Source: Pelotomaculum schinkii (GTDB taxonomy: Bacteria; Bacillota; Desulfotomaculia; Desulfotomaculales; Pelotomaculaceae). From it: 64,000 nucleotides of DNA. Location: NCBI RefSeq assembly GCF_004369205.1, contig NZ_QFGA01000003.1, positions 496,001-560,000 on the forward strand, in the 5' to 3' direction. This document shows positions 44,197 through 53,233 of the stretch, piece by piece (position 1 is the stretch's first letter; the number at the start of each line of letters is the position of its first letter). The notes below the pieces were generated by a model. That model was not told the DNA's origin. It saw nothing but the letters and a program-made list of their open reading frames with translations, and did not search any database. The translations under genes and the position numbers were made by a program.

Positions 44197-44220
44197 AAAA
44201 AACCCCGCAGGACCGGGGTT
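44197..44220 (-). terminator. Terminator after the helicase genes
   Basis: Minus strand: AACCCCG-GTCCTG-CGGGGTT followed by TTTTTC, 20 nt past the helicase stop. Confidence 0.85.
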
Positions 44221-44239
44221 GTGATATAAGTAATTTTTT

Positions 44240-45790
44240 TTAAAAGCTGAGGGCGATCTCATCACGGTCAAGCTGTCCCCGGATAGCCTGCGCTCTTTCA
44301 ATAAGAGCTGTGTTCCCGGCAGCCGCGCGCTCAATCTGTCGCAAAAGGTCTATCTCCCGCCGGAAGATTGAGAATATATCTCCTGGTTGCAGGGAAGACA
44401 TCTCCATTAACTCCGTAAAGGTGGCGCCATTGTACCAGGCGTAGGCAAGGGAACCGGGCAGGTTGGACCAAATGCAGAATCTCTCCGGTACGCCCATCTT
44501 TAGGAGCTCGTGCCTGATCAGGTAGGTCTGTTGCAAAGCGGGAAGATCCAGAATGTCAGTCCGGGTGTTCTTGCCGGGGATAAATTCAATGCCGGCGAGA
44601 ATTGCCGCAGCATCTGCCGGTTCACTATCTTCAAGCAGGCCGGAGAAGGCTATTTCGGTTACCAGTATTTCCTGTACATGCAGTTCCAGGGCAAAAATGC
44701 CGCGTGCAAAAAACTCCCTGCCCTTAACATAACCAAGTTTTTCTAAAAGATCACGTACTTCCCTGTATTCGGTGAACACGGATTCTACCTGTTGGGTGAT
44801 TGCAGCATATTCCTGCCTAAGTGTTTGGTAGTAGGTTTGGACCTCTCTCAATCTCTCTGACAGGGCCATGCATTTTTTTGAGTTAAAGCACTTTTTAGGT
44901 GTGGCAAGCGCGATCTGCTTTTGCAGCAAGTCTTTTTCCCTGTTTTTATTTTTCCAGCGTAAGCGCTTTAATTGTTTACGGGCCCTGGCCCGCTCAACAG
45001 GACAGGTCAGCGTTCCGTTTTCGGAACATAACCCGGCTTCAATTTCGGAGATTCGCCCGGTCAAGGCCTCTATTTCCTCTTTCAGGAGGCCTTGTCTCTT
45101 TTTTAATTGATACATTTTAAAGTTTTCGTTTAAAAACCGGTCGATTTCTTCGTCGGTCTTATACCTCAACAGGCTCAGTACTGTATTGGGTGAGATCACC
45201 AGCCTGCCGGAAACGGGTTCTATAGCCTTATCATCAAAGAAGCCGGTTTGCTCCGGGAAGCGGCTGTCGACACGAATGAAGGCGTGGCCGATCCGGTCAA
45301 AGCCTCGCCGCCCCGCCCGCCCGGCCATCTGAAAAAACTCCCTGTTTTGCAGAATGCGGAAGTCATGTCCGTCCCACTTTCTGGTCGAGTCGAAGACGGC
45401 GCTGGCGGCAGGGAAGTTTACACCCGCGGCAAAGGTTTCAGTGCAGAAGACCACCCAGAGCAGACGGCTGGCATAAAGGTTTTCCACCAGGTACTTGACC
45501 GGCGGCAGCAGTCCGGCGTGGTGATAGGCGATGCCCTGCAGGAGCAGGCGGCGCAGGCTTCTCCAGCCCGGCCCGCTGAAAGCGCCCGGTTGCTCAGCCT
45601 CTGCCTCCTTGATTTTGCCGCCGACTTCTTTTTTTTCCCGGGCATTTAAAAAGTCCCAGTCGCGTCCCAGGTCCTGCGCCAAAACCTCAGTCCTCCCTCT
45701 GCTGAATACAAAGAAAAGGACCGGCAATTTATCCTGAATTGCTTCAACAATTTCACTGCAGGAGACTTCTGTCAGTTCCACCTGTTTCAC
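44240..45790 (-). CDS. Ski2-like DEAD-box helicase, C-terminal half
   Basis: 516 residues. Holds helicase motifs IV-VI: LFFVFSRGRTEVLAQ near residue 25, YHHAGLLPPVKYLVENLY near 92, TETFAAGVNFPA near 117, and QMAGRAGRRGFDRIG near 153, then a long helical C-terminal region like Mtr4/Ski2 arch-and-helix domains. It lacks the ATP-binding motifs, which are in the gene immediately upstream. GTG start overlaps that gene's stop codon. Either a two-subunit helicase or one gene split by a single missing G. Confidence 0.88.
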   Translation of the reverse strand: MKQVELTEVSCSEIVEAIQDKLPVLFFVFSRGRTEVLAQDLGRDWDFLNAREKKEVGGKIKEAEAEQPGAFSGPGWRSLRRLLLQGIAYHHAGLLPPVKYLVENLYASRLLWVVFCTETFAAGVNFPAASAVFDSTRKWDGHDFRILQNREFFQMAGRAGRRGFDRIGHAFIRVDSRFPEQTGFFDDKAIEPVSGRLVISPNTVLSLLRYKTDEEIDRFLNENFKMYQLKKRQGLLKEEIEALTGRISEIEAGLCSENGTLTCPVERARARKQLKRLRWKNKNREKDLLQKQIALATPKKCFNSKKCMALSERLREVQTYYQTLRQEYAAITQQVESVFTEYREVRDLLEKLGYVKGREFFARGIFALELHVQEILVTEIAFSGLLEDSEPADAAAILAGIEFIPGKNTRTDILDLPALQQTYLIRHELLKMGVPERFCIWSNLPGSLAYAWYNGATFTELMEMSSLQPGDIFSIFRREIDLLRQIERAAAGNTALIERAQAIRGQLDRDEIALSF

Positions 45791-47922
45791 TCCTCGAGCC
45801 AGCGTTTCTTGTTCCGCAGTGCTTTGAGGTATTCGACCAACTCCTCAAGTTCACTGCGGGCTTCTTTTTCTCCGACAATCCGGCCGTTGGGCAGGATCCA
45901 TTGAGTAGAAAGAGGTACGCGCCGTTTTTTTTCCATGATGACCACGACATTGCCGCCTCTAACCGAGCTAATCCAATCTGCCATTTCGTCCGCGTTGGGG
46001 ACTGTTGCGGAAAGACCTAAAATTTTCACATGGGGGGGAGCGAACAATATGCTTTCTTCCCAGGTTGTGCCGCGCTCCGCATCGTCAAGGTAGTGGATCT
46101 CGTCAAATACCACGTAAGAAATTTTCTCCAACTGAGCGGGCTCACTTAAGCACCAGTTGCGAAATATCTCTGTGGTCATAATCAGCATCGGCGCTCCAGG
46201 ATTGATGCTGACGTCGCCGGTGACAAGCCCGACTTGCTCCTCTCCAAACAGTTTCTTGAAATCACGGTACTTCTGGTTGGAAAGGGCTTTAAGGGGGGAA
46301 GTGTAAATCATGCCAAGTCCGGCGGTCATTACGTCGCGCGCCAGCATTTCGGCAACCAGCGTTTTGCCGTTACCGGTAGGCGCTGATACGATTACCGATA
46401 GCCCTGCCTGAAGGGCTTCAGCTGCCTCAATTTGAAAATCATCCAGGACCAGGTCTTCCACAGGCGCCTGTCCTTGCTCCTTGCGGAGCGGTTTTTTCTT
46501 GGGTCTTAAGCGTTCTTCGCCCCGGGAGCCAATTTCCCCCTGACCACGCTCGTGAGGCTGTCCCCCACTGAGAGTAAGGGCAGGCAGCGCCTGGCGAAGC
46601 GCTTCAAGGTCCCTGCGCAGCAGCAATCCGGTATCAGATCCGGAAGCTTCCTTGTTAGATACGGTGGTCAGCCTTCCTTCCTGGATCAGCCGCCTGACTT
46701 GACCCGTGCTGATTCCCAGAAAAGCGGCGGCCTGGGAGATCTTCAATTTTTCATGTTGTTTGGTCAGTACACGCAGCCTGGACACGTCCCTTTTTAACTC
46801 CTGTACATCCGAATGCCACAGGCGTGTCCTTTCATCCAGAGTAAAGGAATCTAATTGCCCTGTTTTGATTAAAAAAGACAGGGTGTCTTCATCCACGCCG
46901 AGGACTGCTGCGGCTTCCTTTTCCCCCAGGGAATGTTCCCTGAGGAAGGAAGGAGCGCTGGTGGTATAAGGAGGCGCGAAATACCTGCCGCTGATTTCCC
47001 CAAGCTGTTCCACCAGAACATCACCCGGAAATTCCCGGCGCAAGCACCAGTATTTGTTATTTTCAAAGGATACGGTGAGAGAGTAGCTGTCGGCTAAGGC
47101 CGCAAATTCTTTCATGCCCAGCCCGGCTTCCCGCGGGTCAAAAAAGGGTGTCGGCAGTGTCTCGAGCATATCCCGGCAGGCTTTAATTTTCGCGCGACGG
47201 GTCAGCTCATCGCGTCCTGCCGGGCTATTCACGGTGGTAATAAGTGATTGGGGCAGCCGCACCAAAGGAGTCTGATCATTTTCAGCTGCGATTCTTTCAA
47301 CAATTTTTTTGTGTCGGCGAAACTGGCGGAGCAAATCAGAGAGGCGTCGGGGTTTCTCATGGAGGTATGTAAGGAGAAAATCCCAGGCGCCGTCACTGTC
47401 GGGCATGGTAAAACGACCGTCAGGCAGTTGGGGAAAGTAGCGCCAGACCAGAGAGTCAAGGTTTTCCAGTCCGGTTGCGGCGATTATATCAGCCTTGGAC
47501 CGGGGCTGCCCGTCTTCAAGCACTTTGCGGACGGAATCAAGCTGAGCGCTGGTTTCGTTGTCGGTTGGAGCCGCCTCTTCAGGAGGGGTATATTTTCTAA
47601 TAACTTTAAGTAATTTAGGCAGGACTTTACGCATTTGTCCCCTTCCGGTGTGCCAGGTTTCTCCTCTGGCAGGGGGCGCCAGGACGTTTTCACCAATAAA
47701 CCAACTACCTCCTGATTTGGCCCGGCCGATCCGGATTTCCTCTTTTTCTATTAGAGAGGAAAGCGCGCCGGCTAATGCGTCAGAATTACAATTGCAGCGG
47801 GAATATAGGATTTCCAAAGGAAGGGGTACTCCATCTTTGAGAAGATTGGTTACTTCTGTTATAGCTTGTTTTGTTTTGTTGCTTGCCAAGTCAGGAAACA
47901 CCTCTAGCTTCAACATTTGCAT
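45787..47922 (-). CDS. Ski2-like DEAD-box helicase, N-terminal half with HTH domains
   Basis: 711 residues. The first 480 are not helicase: they include at least two MerR/excisionase-like helix-turn-helix segments (EKEAAAVLGVDEDTLSFLIKTG and ISQAAAFLGISTGQVRRLI). Helicase domain 1 follows: Q-motif-like LDDFQIEAAEALQAG, Walker A SAPTGNGKTLVAEML near 525, DEIHYLDD near 623 and GLSATVPNADEMA near 650. Ends in RWLEE-TGA, where the next gene begins. The HTH fusion suggests nucleic-acid targeting. No strong ribosome-binding site at the ATG. Confidence 0.88.
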   Translation of the reverse strand: MQMLKLEVFPDLASNKTKQAITEVTNLLKDGVPLPLEILYSRCNCNSDALAGALSSLIEKEEIRIGRAKSGGSWFIGENVLAPPARGETWHTGRGQMRKVLPKLLKVIRKYTPPEEAAPTDNETSAQLDSVRKVLEDGQPRSKADIIAATGLENLDSLVWRYFPQLPDGRFTMPDSDGAWDFLLTYLHEKPRRLSDLLRQFRRHKKIVERIAAENDQTPLVRLPQSLITTVNSPAGRDELTRRAKIKACRDMLETLPTPFFDPREAGLGMKEFAALADSYSLTVSFENNKYWCLRREFPGDVLVEQLGEISGRYFAPPYTTSAPSFLREHSLGEKEAAAVLGVDEDTLSFLIKTGQLDSFTLDERTRLWHSDVQELKRDVSRLRVLTKQHEKLKISQAAAFLGISTGQVRRLIQEGRLTTVSNKEASGSDTGLLLRRDLEALRQALPALTLSGGQPHERGQGEIGSRGEERLRPKKKPLRKEQGQAPVEDLVLDDFQIEAAEALQAGLSVIVSAPTGNGKTLVAEMLARDVMTAGLGMIYTSPLKALSNQKYRDFKKLFGEEQVGLVTGDVSINPGAPMLIMTTEIFRNWCLSEPAQLEKISYVVFDEIHYLDDAERGTTWEESILFAPPHVKILGLSATVPNADEMADWISSVRGGNVVVIMEKKRRVPLSTQWILPNGRIVGEKEARSELEELVEYLKALRNKKRWLEE

Positions 47923-48018
47923 ATCACTTGTAGTCTAGCACATAACTGTCAATATTAACAAATAATTTTGTAAAAAGCAACAAAATCAAGTTGATATAGC
48001 TTCTTCAACTTAAATCCT

Positions 48019-48054
48019 AAATAACCCTCCTCCTGTGACGGAGAAGGGTTATTT
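48019..48054. terminator. Inverted repeat at the end of the SleB-like gene
   Basis: AAATAACCCT and AGGGTTATTT pair with further inner pairing (TCCTCC/GGAGA). T-run is weak. Confidence 0.45.
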
Positions 48055-48539
48055 TAGCAAAAGATATGCTTGCCTATTTTCAATGAAGACGGCAGCCCGT
48101 CAAGCCACCTGCTCTCAGATTGGTCCGGATTATAGAAAAAGATGCTGCCGTTGGCGGGATCCAACCCGTTTAGGGCCAGTTCCGCTGCCAAAAAAGCTTG
48201 CGCATCGGGAGTGAGTTCAATAGTACCGTCCAGGACGGGGGTAAACTGGTAATCTTCATATATAACTCCGGTTATCGTTTTGGGAAACCGGGGATCCTTG
48301 AGCCGGTTGAAAACCACAGCCCCAACTGCTACCTGTCCTTCCAACGGTTCACCTCTGGCTTCGGCATGGATTAATCTGGCCAGCAGGTAGAATTCCTCCC
48401 TGCTCAGGCAAAGACCTCTGGATACGGAGACGAATGGTTTCGCTGGCGCTGGCTCAATCGCTTCACTTGGTACGGCGGGCTTAAGGCTCAAAACCGAGAG
48501 ACCGACGGCAAAGTAGACAGCGATTTTTTTAATATTCAT
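48054..48539 (-). CDS. SleB-like cell-wall hydrolase, secreted
   Basis: 161 residues. N-terminal signal peptide (MNIKKIAVYFAVGLSVLSLKPAVPSEA). The catalytic domain carries the LIHAEARGEPLEGQVAVGAVVFNRL motif with the catalytic Glu, and ends FFYNPDQSESRW, as in the SleB/CwlJ hydrolase family. Cleaves peptidoglycan, typically spore cortex during germination. No peptidoglycan-binding domain, so possibly CwlJ-like or vegetative. No obvious ribosome-binding site. Confidence 0.9.
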   Translation of the reverse strand: MNIKKIAVYFAVGLSVLSLKPAVPSEAIEPAPAKPFVSVSRGLCLSREEFYLLARLIHAEARGEPLEGQVAVGAVVFNRLKDPRFPKTITGVIYEDYQFTPVLDGTIELTPDAQAFLAAELALNGLDPANGSIFFYNPDQSESRWLDGLPSSLKIGKHIFC

Positions 48540-48718
48540 GTTTTTATTTTACTCATTAAAATTATTTTTAAACAAACAATTTATAGAAATAGATTTAAAA
48601 GTTGGTATTAACAGATTTTTATGATATATTATATAAAAAATAATACAATATAAAATTAGCTCATTATTACAGAGTTATGGGAAATTATACGGACAATATT
48701 AAATAGTGGTGATAAAAA

Positions 48719-50320
48719 ATGATAAGGGTATATGGTGTGAAATTATCCATAGACCAGGATGCTTCAAACTTAAAAAACTCCTTAATAAAGAAGCTTAAAA
48801 TAGGTGAAAAGGATTTAGTAGGATACAAAATCTTTAAACAATCTATTGATGCCAGGAAACATGATACAATTAACTTTGTTTATACTGTAGATGTTGAATT
48901 AAAACAAGAAGATAGTTGCTTAAAGAAATTCAAAAACAAGGATATTACTATTGCTCCTGATCTGGAGTACAAGTATGTACAAACCGGTTCACAGCCTTTG
49001 CAGCACCGGCCGGTGATTATCGGGACCGGCCCTGCGGGGCTTTTTGCCGGGGTAATCCTGGCTGAAATGGGATACGGGCCTGTTGTCATGGAAAGAGGGG
49101 CGGATGTCGATACCAGGGCGGAAGCGGTCAGGAAATTCTGGGAGCATGGACTACTTGACCCCGAGTGCAACGTACAGTTTGGTGAGGGAGGGGCCGGGAC
49201 CTTTTCCGACGGCAAACTGACAACCTTAATCAGGGACAGGCGGTGCCGCAAAGTCCTGTCTGATATGACCATGGCAGGCGCGCCGGAAGAAATCATGTAC
49301 GCAGCCAAACCTCATGTCGGTACGGACCGGCTCCGGTCAGTGGTTAAAAAAATCCGTGAAAGAATTATCAGCCTGGGTGGAGAGGTCCGCTTTAACTGCA
49401 AAGTTACTGATTTAATCACAAAAGATAACCATGTGCAGGGTATAATAATTAACGGGACTGAACGGCTGGCTGCGGAGGTTGTGGTGCTCGCGCCCGGGCA
49501 TAGCGCCAGGGATACCTTTGAAATGCTGTATCAGGCGGGTGTAACCATGATACCAAAACCTTTTTCAGTCGGGGTTAGAATTGAGCATCCCCAAAAGTTG
49601 ATCGACGCTGTCCAGTATAAAAAATTTGCCGGTCACCCCAAACTCGGCCCGGCTGACTACAAACTGGCATATCACACTGCAAACGGCAGGTCTGCCTATA
49701 CTTTTTGCATGTGTCCGGGTGGAGTGGTGGTGGCTGCCAGTTCTGAAGAGGAGGGTGTCGTAACCAACGGGATGAGCGCATACTCCCGCAGTGGCGAAAA
49801 CGCCAACAGCGCCCTGCTGGTAGGGGTGGAGCCTGCTGATTTTGGCAGCAGCCATCCACTGGCTGGAGTAGCTTTTCAAAGGAAACTGGAGAGAAAGGCG
49901 TATATCCTGGGCGGAAGTGATTACAAGGCGCCGGTACAGCTGGTAGGAGACTTTCTGGAGAACAGGCCTTCCACCAGGCTCGGTCAGGTAGAGCCGTCCT
50001 ACCGCAAAGGAGTGCAGCCGGCGGCCCTCAACGAATGCCTGCCGGACTTTGTGGTAGAGACGATGAAGATGGCAATACCTGAGCTGGATAAAAAGCTTAA
50101 GGGTTTTGCCCTGCCGGATGCTGTCATGACCGCTGTGGAGACCAGGTCCTCCTCTCCGGTAAGGATCGTCCGCAATGAATTTATGGAAGCCTCACTAAGA
50201 GGTCTGTATCCGGCTGGGGAAGGAGCCGGTCACGCTGGCGGGATTGTCTCAGCGGCTGTAGACGGTATTAAGGCCGCGGAAGCCATTGCCTCCAAGTATG
50301 CGTCGCCATCAGTACGATAA
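48719..50320 (+). CDS. FAD-dependent oxidoreductase (uncharacterised dehydrogenase family)
   Basis: 533 residues. An N-terminal domain of about 95 residues precedes the dinucleotide fold (VIIGTGPAGLFAGVILAEMG near residue 99, ERGADVDTRAEAV). Further motifs GEGGAGTFSDGKLTT near 158 and VVLAPGHSARDTF near 257, with PAGEGAGHAGGIVSAAVDG at the C-terminus. This family is widespread in Firmicutes without assigned substrate. Preceded by a weak GGTGAT site. Stands just before another flavoprotein gene, about 100 nt apart. Confidence 0.88.
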   Translation: MIRVYGVKLSIDQDASNLKNSLIKKLKIGEKDLVGYKIFKQSIDARKHDTINFVYTVDVELKQEDSCLKKFKNKDITIAPDLEYKYVQTGSQPLQHRPVIIGTGPAGLFAGVILAEMGYGPVVMERGADVDTRAEAVRKFWEHGLLDPECNVQFGEGGAGTFSDGKLTTLIRDRRCRKVLSDMTMAGAPEEIMYAAKPHVGTDRLRSVVKKIRERIISLGGEVRFNCKVTDLITKDNHVQGIIINGTERLAAEVVVLAPGHSARDTFEMLYQAGVTMIPKPFSVGVRIEHPQKLIDAVQYKKFAGHPKLGPADYKLAYHTANGRSAYTFCMCPGGVVVAASSEEEGVVTNGMSAYSRSGENANSALLVGVEPADFGSSHPLAGVAFQRKLERKAYILGGSDYKAPVQLVGDFLENRPSTRLGQVEPSYRKGVQPAALNECLPDFVVETMKMAIPELDKKLKGFALPDAVMTAVETRSSSPVRIVRNEFMEASLRGLYPAGEGAGHAGGIVSAAVDGIKAAEAIASKYASPSVR

Positions 50321-50422
50321 TGATACTAGAGGATAACCCCAAGACCACTACCCCAAAGGCTTTTCGAGAACCGGTTATGACTTTCACCATTGCGATAGAC
50401 ATATATAAAAGGAGAGAATTTT

Positions 50423-51664
50423 ATGCCGGGTAGTCCTCCATACAAAGTAGCAGTGATTGGGGGAGGAGCGGCGGGAATTACAGCAGCTATAGCCGCCCGC
50501 CGCAAAGGGGCGATTGTTACCATTCTGGAAAGCAACCAGCGGATTGGCAAGAAAATCCTTGCCACCGGTAACGGAAGGTGCAACCTCACCAATATCACCA
50601 CCAGCATGGCCAACTACCATGGCAGCAATCCCAGGTTCGCTTTCTCTGTCCTTTCCCAATTTGGTGTAGAGCAGACCCTTGACTTTTTTGCAAGGCTGGG
50701 AGTGGCGCACAAAGTGAAGGAAGAAGGCAAAGTATTTCCATTCTCCTTGCAGGCTTCCAGTGTTTTAGACGTGCTTCGTTATGAATTGGAAAGGATAGGT
50801 GTTAATGTCCATTGCGGGGCGGAGGTTGCGGGTATTGCTCACAATAAGATCGGTTTTACCCTTGCTCTTAAGAACGGGGGGGAATTTCAGGCTGACCGGG
50901 TAATTATTGCTACAGGTGGTAAAGCTGCGCCACATTTTGGTTCGACGGGCAGTGGGTATGCCCTGGCGTTAAGCCTGGGCCACAGTATAGTCGAACCATT
51001 TCCGGCCCTGGTCCAGTTAAAATTGTCCTCGGGTTATCTCAAGCAGATTAAAGGTATTAAATTTGAAGGAACCGCTGAAGTAGTATTAGAGAACCAGAGC
51101 CTGCAGGCTGCCAGCGGGGAGATCCTCTTTACCGAGTACGGTATTTCCGGTCCTCCTATTTTGACTCTTAGCCGCAAGGCAGGGGAGTGTCTAAAGAAAA
51201 ATCAAAGCCCCTGGTTAAAGCTGGTTTTACTGGACTCCTTCACTGGCGGGGAACTGGAAGAGTTGCTTGCTGAGCGCTTCAGTAATAATCCCGGGAAAAC
51301 CCTGGCTTTCAGTTTTGTGGGTTTCATAAACAAACAGTTGTCGCCGGTAATACTCAAAGAGGCTGGTGTGGACCTGAATAAGGCAGCCGGGAAGGTTACT
51401 GCCTCGGAGCTGAAAAAGATTGCACATATTCTTTTAGACTGGCGCTTTCCTGTTACCGGGACGACTTCCTGGCCTGCCGCTCAGGTTACCGCCGGTGGTG
51501 TGGACGTTAATGCTATTAACAGCAAAACCTTGGAGTCAAGGATTGTGCCGACACTGTATTTTGCAGGGGAAGTCCTGGACATAGACGGTGATTGCGGCGG
51601 CTACAATTTACAGTGGGCATGGTCATCTGGCTTTATTGCAGGGGAAAGCGCGGCAGGCGCTTGA
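50423..51664 (+). CDS. HI0933-like flavoprotein (BaiN/RdsA-type)
   Basis: 413 residues. FAD-binding VIGGGAAGITAAIAARRKG at the N-terminus, KKILATGNGRCNLTN near residue 48, the IATGGKAAPHFGSTGSGY motif near 166, and C-terminal GEVLDIDGDCGGYNLQWAWSSGFIAG. Family members include a bile-acid-modifying flavoenzyme and others of unknown role. RBS AAAGGAG. Confidence 0.9.
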   Translation: MPGSPPYKVAVIGGGAAGITAAIAARRKGAIVTILESNQRIGKKILATGNGRCNLTNITTSMANYHGSNPRFAFSVLSQFGVEQTLDFFARLGVAHKVKEEGKVFPFSLQASSVLDVLRYELERIGVNVHCGAEVAGIAHNKIGFTLALKNGGEFQADRVIIATGGKAAPHFGSTGSGYALALSLGHSIVEPFPALVQLKLSSGYLKQIKGIKFEGTAEVVLENQSLQAASGEILFTEYGISGPPILTLSRKAGECLKKNQSPWLKLVLLDSFTGGELEELLAERFSNNPGKTLAFSFVGFINKQLSPVILKEAGVDLNKAAGKVTASELKKIAHILLDWRFPVTGTTSWPAAQVTAGGVDVNAINSKTLESRIVPTLYFAGEVLDIDGDCGGYNLQWAWSSGFIAGESAAGA

Positions 51665-52608
51665 TGAAAGCTGGATGATCTAGTCGAATCGTCATGTTAT
51701 TATGAGTGATTGGCTTAAAGGGGGTAGTAAAATAAAGCGTGTGCGGGTGGCGGCGTCTTTGTGAAAAAATGTACATTATTTGTCCGTATTCGCAGGATAT
51801 ACGAATTGTTGTATAACAGTTACTAACAAGATTTTTAGTTTGCGACTTTTGATAATTAAGATTTATTATTAATTCCTATTTATGAGAAATGCTGATTTAT
51901 CTGCATATCGACATAAAGGACGTTGGTATAATTTGATTAAAATCTACGTTTTTCGGCAAATAATGGCGATAAAAACTTTCGTGCAATATCGAACAAACAA
52001 TTGCTTTTTGTATCAATTATGCTATAATATTTTTTATATTCCATTCGATAATATTTTTGAAAAAACATCTATTTTAATAAAGACTACTATATGCTATAAT
52101 AGTGCTAGGATCATGTGTTAATTAACTACCGTGCGGACAATTACAGGAGATGCCATATAATTCATCAAAGTAACAGCTGCCAGTGCTTGTCCTTTGATAA
52201 CTTAGGTAATGTTTGGTTAAAAAATAGCAAACGAAAGGAGGTAATAGGTCTCAGGCTGAAGAGTGGACTTGAGTAACGGGCTTTATTATCTTTTTTTATT
52301 GCAAAAATGACAACCATTAGTTATGTGCAGGTTAGATGCTTGGGAAACAGGGAACATTAACCCTGCATTTCTTTTCTCTAAAACAGTTCTATGATCCAAA
52401 TCAAGGGGTAAAAAGCCCGTAAGCTTGGAAACCAATCATATTGCTCAATAAAATGCAATGTCCCTGAAAAGCCTGAAATTAATAACCAGATCGGGTGGAT
52501 TTTTATGGTTCTTTAAAAGAAGTAGGATTTAGGAACACACTTTTTTAAGATCGCTAAAATAAGCTGTGAAGTGCTGTTAAGCACTTAAAGCAAGGGAGGT
52601 ACAGACTC
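51665..52608 (+). promoter_or_regulatory. Long AT-rich leader/control region of the hydCBA operon
   Basis: 944 bp with no convincing gene. TTGCTT-N16-TATAAT at 52001-52028 is a likely promoter and a second TATAAT lies at 52095-52100. The leader can form ATCAAAG/CTTTGAT near 52165-52200, a long-range stem ACGGGCTTT (52276-52284) with AAAGCCCGT (52412-52420), and within it TGCAGGTTA (52326-52334) with TAACCCTGCA (52358-52367). A 15-codon frame from GTG at 52263 overlaps the long stem. A degenerate MITE-like end occurs at 52118-52145. No known riboswitch recognised. Confidence 0.5.
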
Positions 52609-53097
52609 GTGGTTGCATGTTCATGTGGTTGCGGCGAAGACGAACTGACTAAACAATTGGAAAAGATTATTGATGAGTACAGGGGTCAACCCAGTGGACT
52701 TATCCAGGTCCTGACCAAGGCCCAAAATCTCATAGGATATCTTCCGCTGTGGGTACAGACCAGAATCGCCAAGGGATTGGGAGTATCACTTCAAGAAGTT
52801 TACGGGGTGGTTACTTTTTATGCCTTCTTCTCCCTGATCCCCAGGGGCCGGCATAAAATCGCCGTTTGCGCGGGTACAGCCTGCTATGTTAAGGGAACCA
52901 AAAAGGTCCTTAAAGCACTAAAAGATACCCTTGGTATTAAAGAGGGACAAACGACTCCCGACAGCCGGTTTACCGTTGAAGTTGTGCGTTGCATTGGCGC
53001 CTGCGGATTGGCTCCGGCCATGATTATCGACGGCAAAGATGTGCACGGCCGCTTGGAGCCCGAGCAAATCCCCGAAATACTGGAGCAGTACGCATAA
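52609..53097 (+). CDS. hydC: NADH-dependent [FeFe] hydrogenase, NuoE-like subunit
   Basis: 162 residues, thioredoxin-fold [2Fe-2S] protein. Ligands in CAGTACYVKG near residue 87 and CIGACGLAP near 129. N-terminal MVACSCGCGEDE has four extra cysteines, unusual for NuoE. GTG start with GGGAGG upstream. First gene of hydCBA, matching the trimeric hydrogenases that couple NADH (and ferredoxin) to hydrogen production. Confidence 0.94.
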   Translation: MVACSCGCGEDELTKQLEKIIDEYRGQPSGLIQVLTKAQNLIGYLPLWVQTRIAKGLGVSLQEVYGVVTFYAFFSLIPRGRHKIAVCAGTACYVKGTKKVLKALKDTLGIKEGQTTPDSRFTVEVVRCIGACGLAPAMIIDGKDVHGRLEPEQIPEILEQYA

Positions 53098-53233
53098 ACT
53101 GATTTAGTATTCCACACCTATGGACTAAGAATAAACTTTACATCCATAGTAATGGGCTTGCCGAAATTAATTGTCGGGGTCTGAAGGGATAGTTTAAGAA
53201 TGGCTGGAGGATTTAAATCGGAGGTGTGATTAA

